18,099 bases of DNA from Sedimentibacter sp. (GCA_029256005.1 JAQSYS010000009.1:1-18099); one strand, 5' to 3'; positions 1 through 7,937 are shown, numbered from the stretch's first letter. Numbers and translations are program-made. The notes: generated from the sequence alone by a model not told the origin.

Positions 1-9
1 TTATTTCAG

Positions 10-2247
10 CTAAATTTTTACTATTGGTGCATATTCTAAATTAAGATTCTTAAGGCCCTTATTTTCAAATGCTATAACTATAACCTTGCTGTCTCCTTCA
101 TCCTTTATTTGAACCACTGTCCCAACGCCCCACGCCTTATGCATAACCTTATCGCCTGGTTGGATTTTATCAGATTTTAGCTTTGGTTTATTTTCCTTTT
201 CTTCAAAATCAAAACTTCCCTTAAAAAAGTTATTCTTTACAAGTGAAGGTCTATTAGCAGATGCATAATCAACCTTTTCTAGCGACTCAAGTTTTTTAGC
301 AGCAAATGACATAGGGTCTTTCTCTTCAATACACTCGCTAGGTATTTCTTTTAAAAACCTTGATCTAGATTTCATTTCATGATTACCAAATTTCATCCTG
401 TCATTAGCATGGGTAATGTAAAGCATTCTTTTTGCTCTTGTTATAGCAACATAAAATAATCTTCTTTCCTCTTCAATATCATCATCTTGATCCTGATGAA
501 TTATTGGGAATATACCTTCTTCTAGACCGGTAATAAACACTGTATCATATTCCAATCCTTTTGCAGCATGTACTGTCATCAAGGTAACAGTGTCCTTTTT
601 AGTTTCATCTGTCTTATCAACATCTGCCAATAAGGACACGTGAGCTAAGAAATCTTCAAGACTGTTTTCCTCGTATCTTTCCTCAAAATCCTTTGCTGCA
701 GATAAAAATTCCTCAATATTTTCAACTCTTCCTCTGCCTTCAATGGTATCATCTTCAAGCATCATAGACCTTAATCCTGTTACTTCATAAACTTCCTGCA
801 TAAATTCAGAAATAGGCATTATATCTTTTTTTATCATAAGCATTTCCATCATAGAAATAAAATTTTCTATACTTTTTGTTGCAGCTGCTGATAAATTTAA
901 TTCTCCTACGTCAAAACATGCTTCAAATTTAGAAACACCTGATTCATCTGCATATTCTGTTAATATTTCAATTGTTTTATCACCAATTTTTCTTTTAGGA
1001 ACATTGATTATCCTATCAAAACTGATTCTGTCCTTTTGATTATATAAGAGCATTAAATATGCCATTACATCCTTAATTTCTTTTCTTTCGTAGAATTTCA
1101 AACCCCCTACGATTTTATAAGGTATTCCTTCTCTTATTAAACCTTCTTCCAATGCTCTTGACTGAGCATTTGTTCTATATAAAACCGCCATATCTGAATA
1201 ATCCAGATTGTTTTCTCTTCTTTCTTTTCTCATTAATGCGGAAACAGTGAAAGCTTCATCCTTTTCATTGTCTGTTTCCATTATTCGAATAAGACTTCCG
1301 CATTCAACATCAGTATAAAGATTTTTTCCTTTTCTTTGACAGTTATTTTTTATAACTCCATTGGCAGCATCTAAAATAATATTTGTTGAACGATAGTTTT
1401 TTTCAAGCTTTACAATCTTGGCTCCTTCAAAATCCTGCTCAAAATTAAGTATGTTTTGAATATCAGCACCTCTCCATCCATAAATGGACTGATCCTCATC
1501 TCCAACAACAAAGACATTGTTTTCTCCTGTTGGTTTTTGTCCCAATATTTTAACTAAACTGTATTGAATAAGATTGGTATCCTGATATTCATCAACAAGG
1601 ATGTATTTAAAACGTTCCTGATATGTTTTTCTTATATCTTCTTCTTTTTCAAGTAAGTTAAGTGCCTTTACAAGAAGGTCGTCAAAATCCAACGCATTGG
1701 CTACCTTTAACTTTTTTTCATAAAGTTCATAAACTTCTCCTACTTTGCGTTTATAATAATCCGTATAGTTTTCTGTTATATATTTTTCTGGAGCTTTCCT
1801 ATTATTTTTCTCATTACTTATAATAGATTTAATGGCATTTACATTAAATTTCTTTGGATCTAAATCAACTTCTTTAATACAATCTTTAATTACTATTTTT
1901 TGATCATTTGTATCATAAATTACAAAATTGGTATCATAACCTATTTTGTCAATATTTTTTCGTAATATTCTCACACAAATTGAGTGGAATGTTCCAATCC
2001 ACATTTTATCAACTGAATAGTCAACAAGTTGTCCTATTCTTTCTTTCATTTCGTTTGCAGCTTTATTTGTAAATGTAATAGCAAGAATTTCCCAAGGCAT
2101 TGCTTTTCTACTTTCAATAAGGTATGCAATTCTATGCGTGAGAACTCTTGTCTTGCCTGTTCCTGCCCCTGCAATGACAAGTATGGGCCCTTTGTCATGG
2201 GCTGCTGCTTCTCTTTGTTTTTCATTTAATTTATCTAATAAATCCAT
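10..2247 (-). CDS. pcrA: ATP-dependent DNA helicase PcrA (UvrD/Rep family, SF1A)
   Basis: A 3'-5' DNA helicase of 745 residues, used in nucleotide excision repair, in clearing proteins and transcription complexes from DNA, and in rolling-circle plasmid replication. All superfamily 1 motifs can be read: Q motif (LNEKQREA, residues 8-15), Walker A (AGAGTGKT), motif II DEYQDTN, motif III VGDEDQSIYGWRGAD, motif IV (LEKNYRST), motif V (TVHAAKGLEYD) and motif VI (EEERRLFYVAITRAK). The last about 50 residues (PGDKVMHKAWGVGTV onwards) are the Tudor-like tail that binds RNA polymerase in PcrA/UvrD. Length and ends match complete PcrA. The ATG is preceded by a good GGAGG and a sigma-A promoter. In many Firmicutes ligA follows pcrA; any such gene would lie outside the window. 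The gene is housekeeping and probably unrelated to the catabolic genes that follow. Confidence 0.97.
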   Translation of the reverse strand: MDLLDKLNEKQREAAAHDKGPILVIAGAGTGKTRVLTHRIAYLIESRKAMPWEILAITFTNKAANEMKERIGQLVDYSVDKMWIGTFHSICVRILRKNIDKIGYDTNFVIYDTNDQKIVIKDCIKEVDLDPKKFNVNAIKSIISNEKNNRKAPEKYITENYTDYYKRKVGEVYELYEKKLKVANALDFDDLLVKALNLLEKEEDIRKTYQERFKYILVDEYQDTNLIQYSLVKILGQKPTGENNVFVVGDEDQSIYGWRGADIQNILNFEQDFEGAKIVKLEKNYRSTNIILDAANGVIKNNCQRKGKNLYTDVECGSLIRIMETDNEKDEAFTVSALMRKERRENNLDYSDMAVLYRTNAQSRALEEGLIREGIPYKIVGGLKFYERKEIKDVMAYLMLLYNQKDRISFDRIINVPKRKIGDKTIEILTEYADESGVSKFEACFDVGELNLSAAATKSIENFISMMEMLMIKKDIMPISEFMQEVYEVTGLRSMMLEDDTIEGRGRVENIEEFLSAAKDFEERYEENSLEDFLAHVSLLADVDKTDETKKDTVTLMTVHAAKGLEYDTVFITGLEEGIFPIIHQDQDDDIEEERRLFYVAITRAKRMLYITHANDRMKFGNHEMKSRSRFLKEIPSECIEEKDPMSFAAKKLESLEKVDYASANRPSLVKNNFFKGSFDFEEKENKPKLKSDKIQPGDKVMHKAWGVGTVVQIKDEGDSKVIVIAFENKGLKNLNLEYAPIVKI

Positions 2248-2291
2248 TTTTCCTCCATTAAACCATAGTACACAAGGATTTGATTCAATAA

Positions 2292-2320
2292 ATTATATCA
2301 CATCCCGGTTTCCCAAACAA
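2292..2320 (-). promoter_or_regulatory. sigma-A promoter of pcrA
   Basis: On the minus strand a -35 box TTGTTT (2320-2315) is followed after exactly 17 bp by a perfect -10 box TATAAT (2297-2292). The predicted start of transcription is near 2285, giving a leader of about 38 nt before the pcrA ATG at 2247. Seen directly by motif; not tested. Confidence 0.65.
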
Positions 2321-2386
2321 TATGTTTAAAAACTTACCATCCCAATTTCTACTCAAAATATAAAATTTTATTTCTAATGAACAATT

Positions 2387-2416
2387 TTGTTTATGCATAG
2401 TAAATTAAGGTATAAG
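2387..2416 (+). promoter_or_regulatory. possible sigma-A promoter of the uspA-family gene
   Basis: TTGTTT (2387-2392) and TATAAG (2411-2416) are separated by 18 bp, in the right place for the plus-strand stress-protein gene starting at 2470. The surroundings are very AT-rich, so other -10 choices (for example TATATT just after) are possible. Confidence 0.4.
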
Positions 2417-2469
2417 TATATTACAAACGTTAAATTACTGCTTTTTAAATAAAAATATATGGAGGAACC

Positions 2470-2922
2470 ATGAAAAAAATTCTAATACCCATAGATGGCT
2501 CCAAGGCATCTCAACAAGCCGCTGAAAAAGCTGTTCAAGTAGGGAAATTGTTAAATGCAGAGCTAACTTTTATTACTGTTGTAAATCTACCCTCTGAAGA
2601 TAAATATTCTTATTTTGGAATGACTGTTGAAAATGCATTTATTGCTAATAGAAAAGAAATGCTTAAAAAATTACTTCAAGAAGAATCTAAGATGCTTGAT
2701 ATAATAGTAAGAAATCTCGAATATGGAGATTTACATATTATAAAAAAAATCTTGACTGGAAAGGCAGCAGATGAAATCATTAAACTTGCTACCGAAGAAA
2801 AATATGACATGATAGTAATGGGAAGACGAGGCTTCTCAAATTTTGAAAGATTTTTTATTGGTTCAATTACTCAAAAAGTAATTGCTTCAGCGCCTTGTCC
2901 TGTTATGGTTATAAATGGATAG
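2470..2922 (+). CDS. universal stress protein, UspA family, ATP-binding type
   Basis: A small cytoplasmic single-domain Usp protein (150 residues, normal family length). It begins with the typical MKKILIPIDGSKAS strand and nucleotide-contacting aspartate. Near the C-terminus it has GRRGFSNFERFFIGS, which fits the G-2x-G-9x-G-(S/T) signature of ATP-binding Usp proteins, followed by the usual APCPVMVI end. Usp proteins bind ATP and support survival in growth arrest or stress; the precise role here is unknown. The start is set by a GGAGG five bases upstream of the ATG. It is the only plus-strand gene in the window and sits divergently from pcrA and convergently to the E2 gene of set A, from which a strong two-way terminator separates it. 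It is probably a single-gene transcript. Confidence 0.93.
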   Translation: MKKILIPIDGSKASQQAAEKAVQVGKLLNAELTFITVVNLPSEDKYSYFGMTVENAFIANRKEMLKKLLQEESKMLDIIVRNLEYGDLHIIKKILTGKAADEIIKLATEEKYDMIVMGRRGFSNFERFFIGSITQKVIASAPCPVMVING

Positions 2923-2962
2923 AAAAAAATCATAAGTTATTTTAATAACTTATGATTTTTTT
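2923..2962. terminator. bidirectional rho-independent terminator
   Basis: A perfect 18-bp inverted repeat (2923-2940 with 2945-2962) encloses a 4-nt loop. The arms begin with seven A and end with seven T, so a U-run follows the stem on either strand. It lies directly after the usp stop codon and 4 bp from the stop of the convergent E2 gene, so it should terminate both. Confidence 0.92.
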
Positions 2963-2966
2963 ATTT

Positions 2967-4271
2967 TTAATCAATTAACAAATACGGGTTTTCTATTATT
3001 TCAACAATTTCCTTAAGAAATTTAGCTGATAATGCTCCATCCACCAGACTATGATCAGTTGTAAGGCTTAGATTCATCATTGGCCTTATTACTATTTCCT
3101 TGTTAACGACAACAGGCTTTTCAGCTATTTTATTTATTCCCAGAATTGCAACCTCTGGTTTGTTAATAATTGGACTAAATGATTCTATACCGAACATGCC
3201 TAAATTTGTTATAGTAAATGTTCCTCCTGATAAATAATCAGGACTTAATTTATTTGTTCTAGCATCTTCAATTAATTTTTCTGTTTGCACCGCAATTTCT
3301 CTCAGTGTCATTTTTTCTATTTCTTTTACATTCGGAACCATTAACCCTTTTTCCACATCTACTGCAATTCCTAAATTAACATGCTTATGATAAATTATTG
3401 TATCATTATCAAAACTTGCATTTAAGTATCTGTATTTAACCAAAAGCTTAGAAAGTATTTTCATAATGATATGGTTGTAAGTAAGCCTAATACCATCACG
3501 TTCATATACTGCTTTTAGTTTTTCTCTGAGATTAATTGTTTCTGTCATGTCTGCTTCCATATTAAATGTAACCATAGGTGTTCCTGCCCAGGTATTTTTC
3601 ATTCTTTGAGCAATAATTTTCCTCATGGAGCTTGCTTTTTCATTTTCAAATTCATTATCTTGAGGATACTTTTCTTCTATAGCCAAAATATCTGCTTTTT
3701 TTATTTTAGTTCCGGTATATATCTCTGCAAGGTTTATTCCTTTATCCTCAGCCATCTTTCTTGCTGTAGGTGTTACTTTTATTTTTATCTCATTGATTTC
3801 AGCATTTTCAACATCATTGGCTACAATTGTCCCTCTATATCCCGTCGCAGTCACATTATTTATATCAATGCCTCTTTCTTCAGCAAGCTTTTTAGCATAT
3901 GGAGTTGCTTTTATGTATGATGATTCTATATTTTCTGGTTGCTCTGTAATAGGTGTTTCTTCACTGAACTCTATGTCTATTAATTGTTGTATTTCTACCC
4001 CTGAATTTGTCAGTATTGATGAAATATCATCATTTTCTCCTGCAATAATACCTATTAAAGCTTTAACTTCTGCTGTTTCACCTTCATTAACTAATATGTT
4101 CTTTAAAATTCCTTCTGTATCTGCCATTATTTCATTAGTGAGCTTGTCTGTTTCCACCTCAAACAACTTATCACCAACATTGACAAACTCTCCTTCTTTA
4201 ACAAACCACTGAATGATTTTCCCTTCAACCATGGTAAGCCCCAGCTTAGGCATCAATATTTCTTTTATCAT
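2967..4271 (-). CDS. E2 of set A: dihydrolipoamide acyltransferase with two subunit-binding domains
   Basis: Core acyltransferase of a 2-oxoacid/acetoin dehydrogenase-type complex (434 residues). It moves the acyl group from the E1 thiamine adduct on a lipoyl arm to coenzyme A. Domains: lipoyl domain 1-80 with the lipoylated lysine K43 in ETDKLTNE; a short acidic linker; first peripheral-subunit-binding domain about 120-156 (KATPYAKKLAEERGID...); a second similar domain about 164-198 (KVTPTARKMAEDKGIN...); and the catalytic domain about 210-434 with the active-site DHSLVDG (H407, D411). Two consecutive binding domains in one E2 are unusual and are treated as a finding. The E1 beta stop lies 24 bp upstream, and AAGGAGG precedes the ATG. 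It is the last gene of the set A operon and ends at the shared terminator. The gene order is that of acetoin dehydrogenase (acoA-acoB-acoC), but the substrate is not proven. Confidence 0.93.
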   Translation of the reverse strand: MIKEILMPKLGLTMVEGKIIQWFVKEGEFVNVGDKLFEVETDKLTNEIMADTEGILKNILVNEGETAEVKALIGIIAGENDDISSILTNSGVEIQQLIDIEFSEETPITEQPENIESSYIKATPYAKKLAEERGIDINNVTATGYRGTIVANDVENAEINEIKIKVTPTARKMAEDKGINLAEIYTGTKIKKADILAIEEKYPQDNEFENEKASSMRKIIAQRMKNTWAGTPMVTFNMEADMTETINLREKLKAVYERDGIRLTYNHIIMKILSKLLVKYRYLNASFDNDTIIYHKHVNLGIAVDVEKGLMVPNVKEIEKMTLREIAVQTEKLIEDARTNKLSPDYLSGGTFTITNLGMFGIESFSPIINKPEVAILGINKIAEKPVVVNKEIVIRPMMNLSLTTDHSLVDGALSAKFLKEIVEIIENPYLLID

Positions 4272-4295
4272 TTTTAACCTCCTTCTCTGAAAAAG

Positions 4296-5264
4296 CTAAA
4301 ATTTTTCTAAAATCTCTTCTACAATTTTATCTGAATCCAACCGATATGCTTTTTCTAATGGAGGTGAAAATGGTACAGGCACAAATGGTGCTCCAAATCT
4401 CATTATAGGTGCATCTAGGTATTCAATTGCGTTTTCAGCAACAAATGCAGCTATTTCAGAACCGGCCCCTCCTTGTTTTACAGCTTCATGTATTATAGCC
4501 AGTCTATGAGTTTTTTTAACTGATTTCAATATGGCTTCCTTGTCATAAGGCACCAATGTTCTCAAATCAATAATTTCTGCATGTATTCCTTGCTTTTCAA
4601 GTTTATCAGCAACCTCATATGCTTTTTTCATGCCAATTGAGTAGGAAATTATAGTTATATCTGTTCCTTCTCTGACTATATTAGCTTTGCCTATTGGAAC
4701 TAAAAATTCTTCTTCAGAAACTTCTCCTTTTTCCCTGTATAATATTTTATTTTCAAAGTAAATTACAGGGTTATCATCTCTTAATGCTGATTTTAATAAG
4801 CCCTTTGCATCAGCCGGATTAGAAGGAGCAACAACCTTTATTCCAGGAATATTCATAAACCAAGCTTCAATACTTTGAGAATGCTGAGCAGCTGCACATG
4901 ATGACAAGCCATCAGGTGCTCTTACAATCATTGGTACTGTTGTTTGACCTCCAAACATGTATCTTATTTTAGCCATTTGATTAAAAAGTTCATCCATTGC
5001 TACTCCCATAAAATCAGCAAAATGCATGTCTGCAACCGGCCTCATTCCTGCCATTGCAGCTCCTACAGCTGCTCCTATTATTGCAGTTTCAGATATTGGT
5101 GTATCCATTATTCTGTCACCAAATTCATCAGAAAGTCCTTTAAACTGACCAAATACTCCTCCCTGCCTCGCAATATCTTCACCCATTACAAATATATTCT
5201 CATCTCTTCTCATTTCTTCTGCCATTGCTTCCAATGTAGCCTGTGAAAATGTAATCTGTCTCAT
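4296..5264 (-). CDS. E1 beta of set A: acetoin/2-oxoacid dehydrogenase-type beta subunit
   Basis: Beta subunit (322 residues) of the thiamine-diphosphate-dependent E1 heterotetramer. The pyrimidine-binding half contains GEDIARQGGVFGQFKGL and the conserved run DTPISETAIIGAAVGAAMAG. Further on are RYMFGGQTTVPMIVRAP, AAQHSQSIEAWF and PGIKVVAPSNPADAKGLL, and the C-terminal transketolase-like half ends with VPVPFSPPLEKAYRLD. Together with the alpha subunit it decarboxylates a 2-oxo acid or cleaves an alpha-hydroxyketone such as acetoin, and passes the acyl group to the E2 lipoyl arm. It starts 9 bp after the alpha subunit stop. That TAG stop is itself part of the Shine-Dalgarno sequence (TAGGAGG), so the two are almost surely translated together. 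It is clearly diverged from the set B beta subunit (16921-17898). Confidence 0.93.
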   Translation of the reverse strand: MRQITFSQATLEAMAEEMRRDENIFVMGEDIARQGGVFGQFKGLSDEFGDRIMDTPISETAIIGAAVGAAMAGMRPVADMHFADFMGVAMDELFNQMAKIRYMFGGQTTVPMIVRAPDGLSSCAAAQHSQSIEAWFMNIPGIKVVAPSNPADAKGLLKSALRDDNPVIYFENKILYREKGEVSEEEFLVPIGKANIVREGTDITIISYSIGMKKAYEVADKLEKQGIHAEIIDLRTLVPYDKEAILKSVKKTHRLAIIHEAVKQGGAGSEIAAFVAENAIEYLDAPIMRFGAPFVPVPFSPPLEKAYRLDSDKIVEEILEKF

Positions 5265-5273
5265 CTTAACCTC

Positions 5274-6239
5274 CTATACGTACAAATCATCAAATAATTC
5301 TGATGGATCCGGAAACTCACTGTTTAGAGCAAAATTGATGGCTTCTTTAATTTCGTTTTCTACCTTGATTCTTATTTCTTCTAATTCAACTTCAGTCATT
5401 AATCCTTCTATTAGAACTTTCTCTTCAAACCTATCTATAGGATTGTTCTCATCAAAGACCTTTTGAACCTCTTCCTTTGTCCTGTATAGTTCAGGGTCGC
5501 CGACGTAGTGGCCTTTGATTCTATAAGTTTTTGCTTCTAAGAAAAACGGACCATTTCCAGCCTTGACATAATCTAATGCTTCTTTAAAGCTCTCATATAC
5601 ATCAAACACATCGTTTCCGTCTGCTATTTTGCTGGCCATACTGTACCCTGCTGCTCTTGTAGAAATATCAGCTACAGAGGTTGTTGTTCTATATGGAGTT
5701 GTGGATGCCCATTCGTTATTTTCACATACAAATACAACCGGAAGCTTCCATACTGAAGCAAGATTTAGGGCTTCATGGAAGGTTCCTCTATTAGATGCGC
5801 CGTCTCCAAAAAAAACTACTGAAACATTGTCTCTTTTTTGTTTCTTAATAGCAAGTGCTGCTCCAACAGCTAAGTTGAATCCTCCTCCAACAACCCCATT
5901 AGCACCCAACATACCTACGGAAAAGTCTGCTATGTGCATTGAACCGCCTTTTCCTTTACAAAATCCTGTTTTCTTACCGAATATTTCTGCCATAACTTTG
6001 TTTAAGTCTGCACCTTTGGCAATTGTGTGCCCATGTCCCCTATGCGTACTGGCAATATAATCTTTATCAGTAAGGGAAGCACATACACCAGAAGCTATTG
6101 CCTCTTCTCCTATGTACAAATGAACAAATCCCGGAATTTCACCATTTAAGAAAAAACTTTCTATGTTTTCCTCAAACCTTCGAATTTTGTACATTTTATA
6201 ATAAAGCGTATTAAGTAAATCTTTATTGTATCTTTCCAT
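5274..6239 (-). CDS. E1 alpha of set A: acetoin dehydrogenase-type alpha subunit
   Basis: Alpha subunit (321 residues) of the thiamine-diphosphate E1. The cofactor motif is complete: GDGASNRGTFHEA beginning at G145 and ending in ENNEWAST with N174-N175. Also visible are STHRGHGH (about 64-71), which lines the active site in this family, and KGGSMHIADFSVGMLGANGVVGGG (about 97-120). The MHIAD...GANG form and the short length resemble AcoA-type subunits more than the longer E1 alpha of Gram-positive pyruvate dehydrogenase. An AAGGAGG precedes the ATG. The 106 bp between this gene and the upstream dehydrogenase contain an inverted repeat but no convincing promoter, so read-through from upstream is possible. 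A branched-chain 2-oxoacid complex remains an alternative. Confidence 0.92.
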   Translation of the reverse strand: MERYNKDLLNTLYYKMYKIRRFEENIESFFLNGEIPGFVHLYIGEEAIASGVCASLTDKDYIASTHRGHGHTIAKGADLNKVMAEIFGKKTGFCKGKGGSMHIADFSVGMLGANGVVGGGFNLAVGAALAIKKQKRDNVSVVFFGDGASNRGTFHEALNLASVWKLPVVFVCENNEWASTTPYRTTTSVADISTRAAGYSMASKIADGNDVFDVYESFKEALDYVKAGNGPFFLEAKTYRIKGHYVGDPELYRTKEEVQKVFDENNPIDRFEEKVLIEGLMTEVELEEIRIKVENEIKEAINFALNSEFPDPSELFDDLYV

Positions 6240-6288
6240 TTTTGCCTCCTTAATAATATGGTTAACGTTTTCTATGCACTAATAAAGA

Positions 6289-6325
6289 AATGCTCAAAAA
6301 TTTTTTCATGATTGTTTTGAGCATT
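6289..6325. repeat. inverted repeat with TGCTCAAAA/TTTTGAGCA half-sites before set A
   Basis: Two arms of 11 bp (6289-6299 and 6315-6325), AATGCTCAAAA and TTTTGAGCATT, are separated by 15 bp. They lie between the stop of the Tdh-like gene (6346) and the set A alpha subunit (6239). The same nine-base word forms the core of the palindrome at 11053-11086. On the minus strand the second arm is followed by TCTTTATT, so a weak terminator or attenuator is an alternative to a protein-binding site. Confidence 0.55.
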
Positions 6326-6345
6326 CTTATTTATTTTATTACATG

Positions 6346-7377
6346 TTAAGGAACTAGTATAACCTTTCCGCCTATGCCTTGTTGTGAAATATCAAAACCC
6401 TTTTCAAAGTCTTCTAATTTCAATACATGTGTTATTACAGGATCAATATTTAATAAACCCTTATCAAGAAGATTAGACATTACTGTCCATGTTTCAAACA
6501 TTCTTCTTCCATGAATACCTATAATCGTTGCTTCCTTAAATACCACTTGTGATCCCAAATCTATTTCCAATGGTCTTGAAGGCAATCCTATCAAAGCTAC
6601 CTTACCGCCTTTTCTAAGAGCTTTAAAACCATCTAAAATTGCAAATGTATTGCCTGATGCATCAATGAAAGCATCAACACCAACACCATTTGTAAGTTCA
6701 CACATTTTTTCTGCGGAATTACACTGAGTTGAATTAATAACTTCTGTTGCTCCAAGCTCTTTGGCAATTCCAAGTCTGTAATCATTTATATCTACAGCAT
6801 AAATATTTGCAGCACCAAATGCTCTAGCAGCACTTACTGCCATAAGTCCTATAGGACCACAGCCTATTACTGCAATATTCTTGCCTGAGGATTGTATCTC
6901 AACATTTGCTCTTACAGAGGTTCCAAGAGGTTCTAATACTGCTCCTATGTTAGGATGGATTGACTCTGGTATCTTAACAGCACATACTGCAGGAATTTTT
7001 GCATATTCTGCAAAACATCCATTCGTATGAACTCCAAACAACTTTAAATTCTGGCAAATATGTTGTTCACCATTTCTACATTGATAACACTCTCCACATG
7101 GTATGTGAGTATCGCATGCAACATAATCTCCAACCTTTAAGTTTTTAACACCAGGACCTAATTCTACAACTTCAGCACTGCATTCATGTCCCAATATGGT
7201 AGGCAGATTGATGTTATTATTTTGAGCCCAGTTATTCCACACATATATATGTTGATCCGTTCCACATATTGCTGCTGCTTTTATTTTAATAAGTACTTCA
7301 CCTTCACATAAAACAGGCATTTCCACATCTTTTAAAACAGCACCTATTCCGGCACATTCCTTAACAATTGCTTTCAT
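6346..7377 (-). CDS. zinc-dependent medium-chain dehydrogenase, L-threonine 3-dehydrogenase-like
   Basis: A 343-residue medium-chain alcohol dehydrogenase. Catalytic zinc ligands C38 (AICGTD), H64 and E65 (GHE) and the four structural-zinc cysteines C94, C97, C100 and C108 are all present. The Rossmann motif is GCGPIGLMA (about 172-180). From my memory of the family, ICGTDQHIYVWNNW, H91 in CDTHIPCGEC and GRRMFETW closely match L-threonine 3-dehydrogenase; H91 aligns with His90 of the E. coli enzyme, reported to affect substrate specificity. LEPLG at about 148-152 resembles sorbitol or butanediol dehydrogenases instead. The likely reaction is NAD-dependent oxidation of a secondary alcohol beta to a carboxylate, or of a vicinal diol such as 2,3-butanediol. 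No 2-amino-3-ketobutyrate CoA ligase (kbl) gene is nearby, so plain threonine breakdown is not obvious. An AAGGAG precedes the ATG, and the gene starts 35 bp after the PPC gene, probably on one transcript. Confidence 0.85.
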   Translation of the reverse strand: MKAIVKECAGIGAVLKDVEMPVLCEGEVLIKIKAAAICGTDQHIYVWNNWAQNNNINLPTILGHECSAEVVELGPGVKNLKVGDYVACDTHIPCGECYQCRNGEQHICQNLKLFGVHTNGCFAEYAKIPAVCAVKIPESIHPNIGAVLEPLGTSVRANVEIQSSGKNIAVIGCGPIGLMAVSAARAFGAANIYAVDINDYRLGIAKELGATEVINSTQCNSAEKMCELTNGVGVDAFIDASGNTFAILDGFKALRKGGKVALIGLPSRPLEIDLGSQVVFKEATIIGIHGRRMFETWTVMSNLLDKGLLNIDPVITHVLKLEDFEKGFDISQQGIGGKVILVP

Positions 7378-7412
7378 TGTAAGCTCCTTTTAATAATTTT
7401 ATTGTACTGTTA

Positions 7413-7886
7413 CTATTTAATTTTAAATAATCTGAACCCTGTTTGCTCATCATACTGTCTGATAAATTCTGCTTGATCCAATTCATGAATAATAATTTCA
7501 GCTGTTGCTGCTACAGTGTTTCCACCTTCGATCAAGTGTCCTCCAAAAACCTTCATGTCCTTGTCACTTAATAGGATGTGCATATGAACAGATTGTTCAC
7601 CTGTATCTTCTAACCCTATAAGCCCTTGTACATAAAGAAGCTCCAAAGGTCCCTTTATTTCAACCGGGCTGCAGTACACGAAGCCTATTGGCGCATTTTC
7701 ATCAGGAATTGCATAAATAATTCTTGCATCTATTAAGCTTCCAATACACATTGGAACATATCCATGTTTTATATCATTTTCTTTACAAATTTGTTTAATC
7801 CCGGTTATTAAGTCAGTTCCCCTAGGAATCCTTCCGGCAACAACTCTTTTAACACTTGATTCTTTGAAATGTTCTTTTACATTCAT
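7413..7886 (-). CDS. stand-alone PPC/DUF296 domain protein
   Basis: A 157-residue protein that is essentially one PPC (PCC, DUF296) domain. The signature of the family is clear: VHMHILLSD with H101 and H103, then GGHLIEGGNTVAATAEIII with H117. These histidines are the expected metal ligands. In plants this domain is joined to AT-hooks. In bacteria and archaea it is usually alone and of unknown function. Structurally the family belongs to the AF0104/ALDC superfamily that includes alpha-acetolactate decarboxylase (established knowledge, not seen here). There is no DNA-binding motif, signal peptide or membrane segment. It sits between the transporter genes and a threonine-dehydrogenase-like gene, which suggests a metabolic role; a decarboxylase or other lyase is an inference. 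AAGGGAG lies before the ATG. Confidence 0.85.
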   Translation of the reverse strand: MNVKEHFKESSVKRVVAGRIPRGTDLITGIKQICKENDIKHGYVPMCIGSLIDARIIYAIPDENAPIGFVYCSPVEIKGPLELLYVQGLIGLEDTGEQSVHMHILLSDKDMKVFGGHLIEGGNTVAATAEIIIHELDQAEFIRQYDEQTGFRLFKIK

Positions 7887-7917
7887 GATAATCTCCCTTT
7901 GTCAATGATATAAAATA

Positions 7918-7937
7918 AGATGGAAATTAATCCATCT
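7918..7937 (-). terminator. possible terminator or attenuator after dctM
   Basis: Perfect 7-bp arms AGATGGA / TCCATCT enclose a 6-nt AT loop. On the minus strand the stem is followed by TATTTTATAT. It lies about 95 bp after the dctM stop and about 30 bp before the PPC start. The stem is short and the tail is not a pure U-run, so partial termination between the transporter and the enzyme genes is the most that can be proposed. Confidence 0.35.

Noticed and set aside
2248..2469. A riboswitch or small RNA in the pcrA-usp gap
   Set aside because: The 222 bp are explained by two divergent promoters and leaders; no conserved RNA fold was recognisable.
3793..4212. 139-residue open frame on the plus strand inside the E2 gene of set A
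   Set aside because: It is antisense to a well-conserved lipoyl and binding-domain region, has no binding site of note and shows low-complexity Ser/Ile composition typical of shadow frames.
5629..6060. 143-residue plus-strand open frame inside E1 alpha of set A
   Set aside because: Opposite to the thiamine-binding region of a certain gene, with no recognisable protein family.
4296..6239. Set A as pyruvate or branched-chain 2-oxoacid dehydrogenase
   Set aside because: Not excluded, but the short alpha subunit with MHIAD...GANG, the AcoR-like activator and the gene order favour the acetoin type; kept as an alternative only.
6240..6345. A sigma-54 promoter directly before set A
   Set aside because: No sequence with GG and GC at the required spacing was found on the minus strand; only a weak -35/-10-like pair (TTGAGC, 17 bp, TAGAAA) is present.
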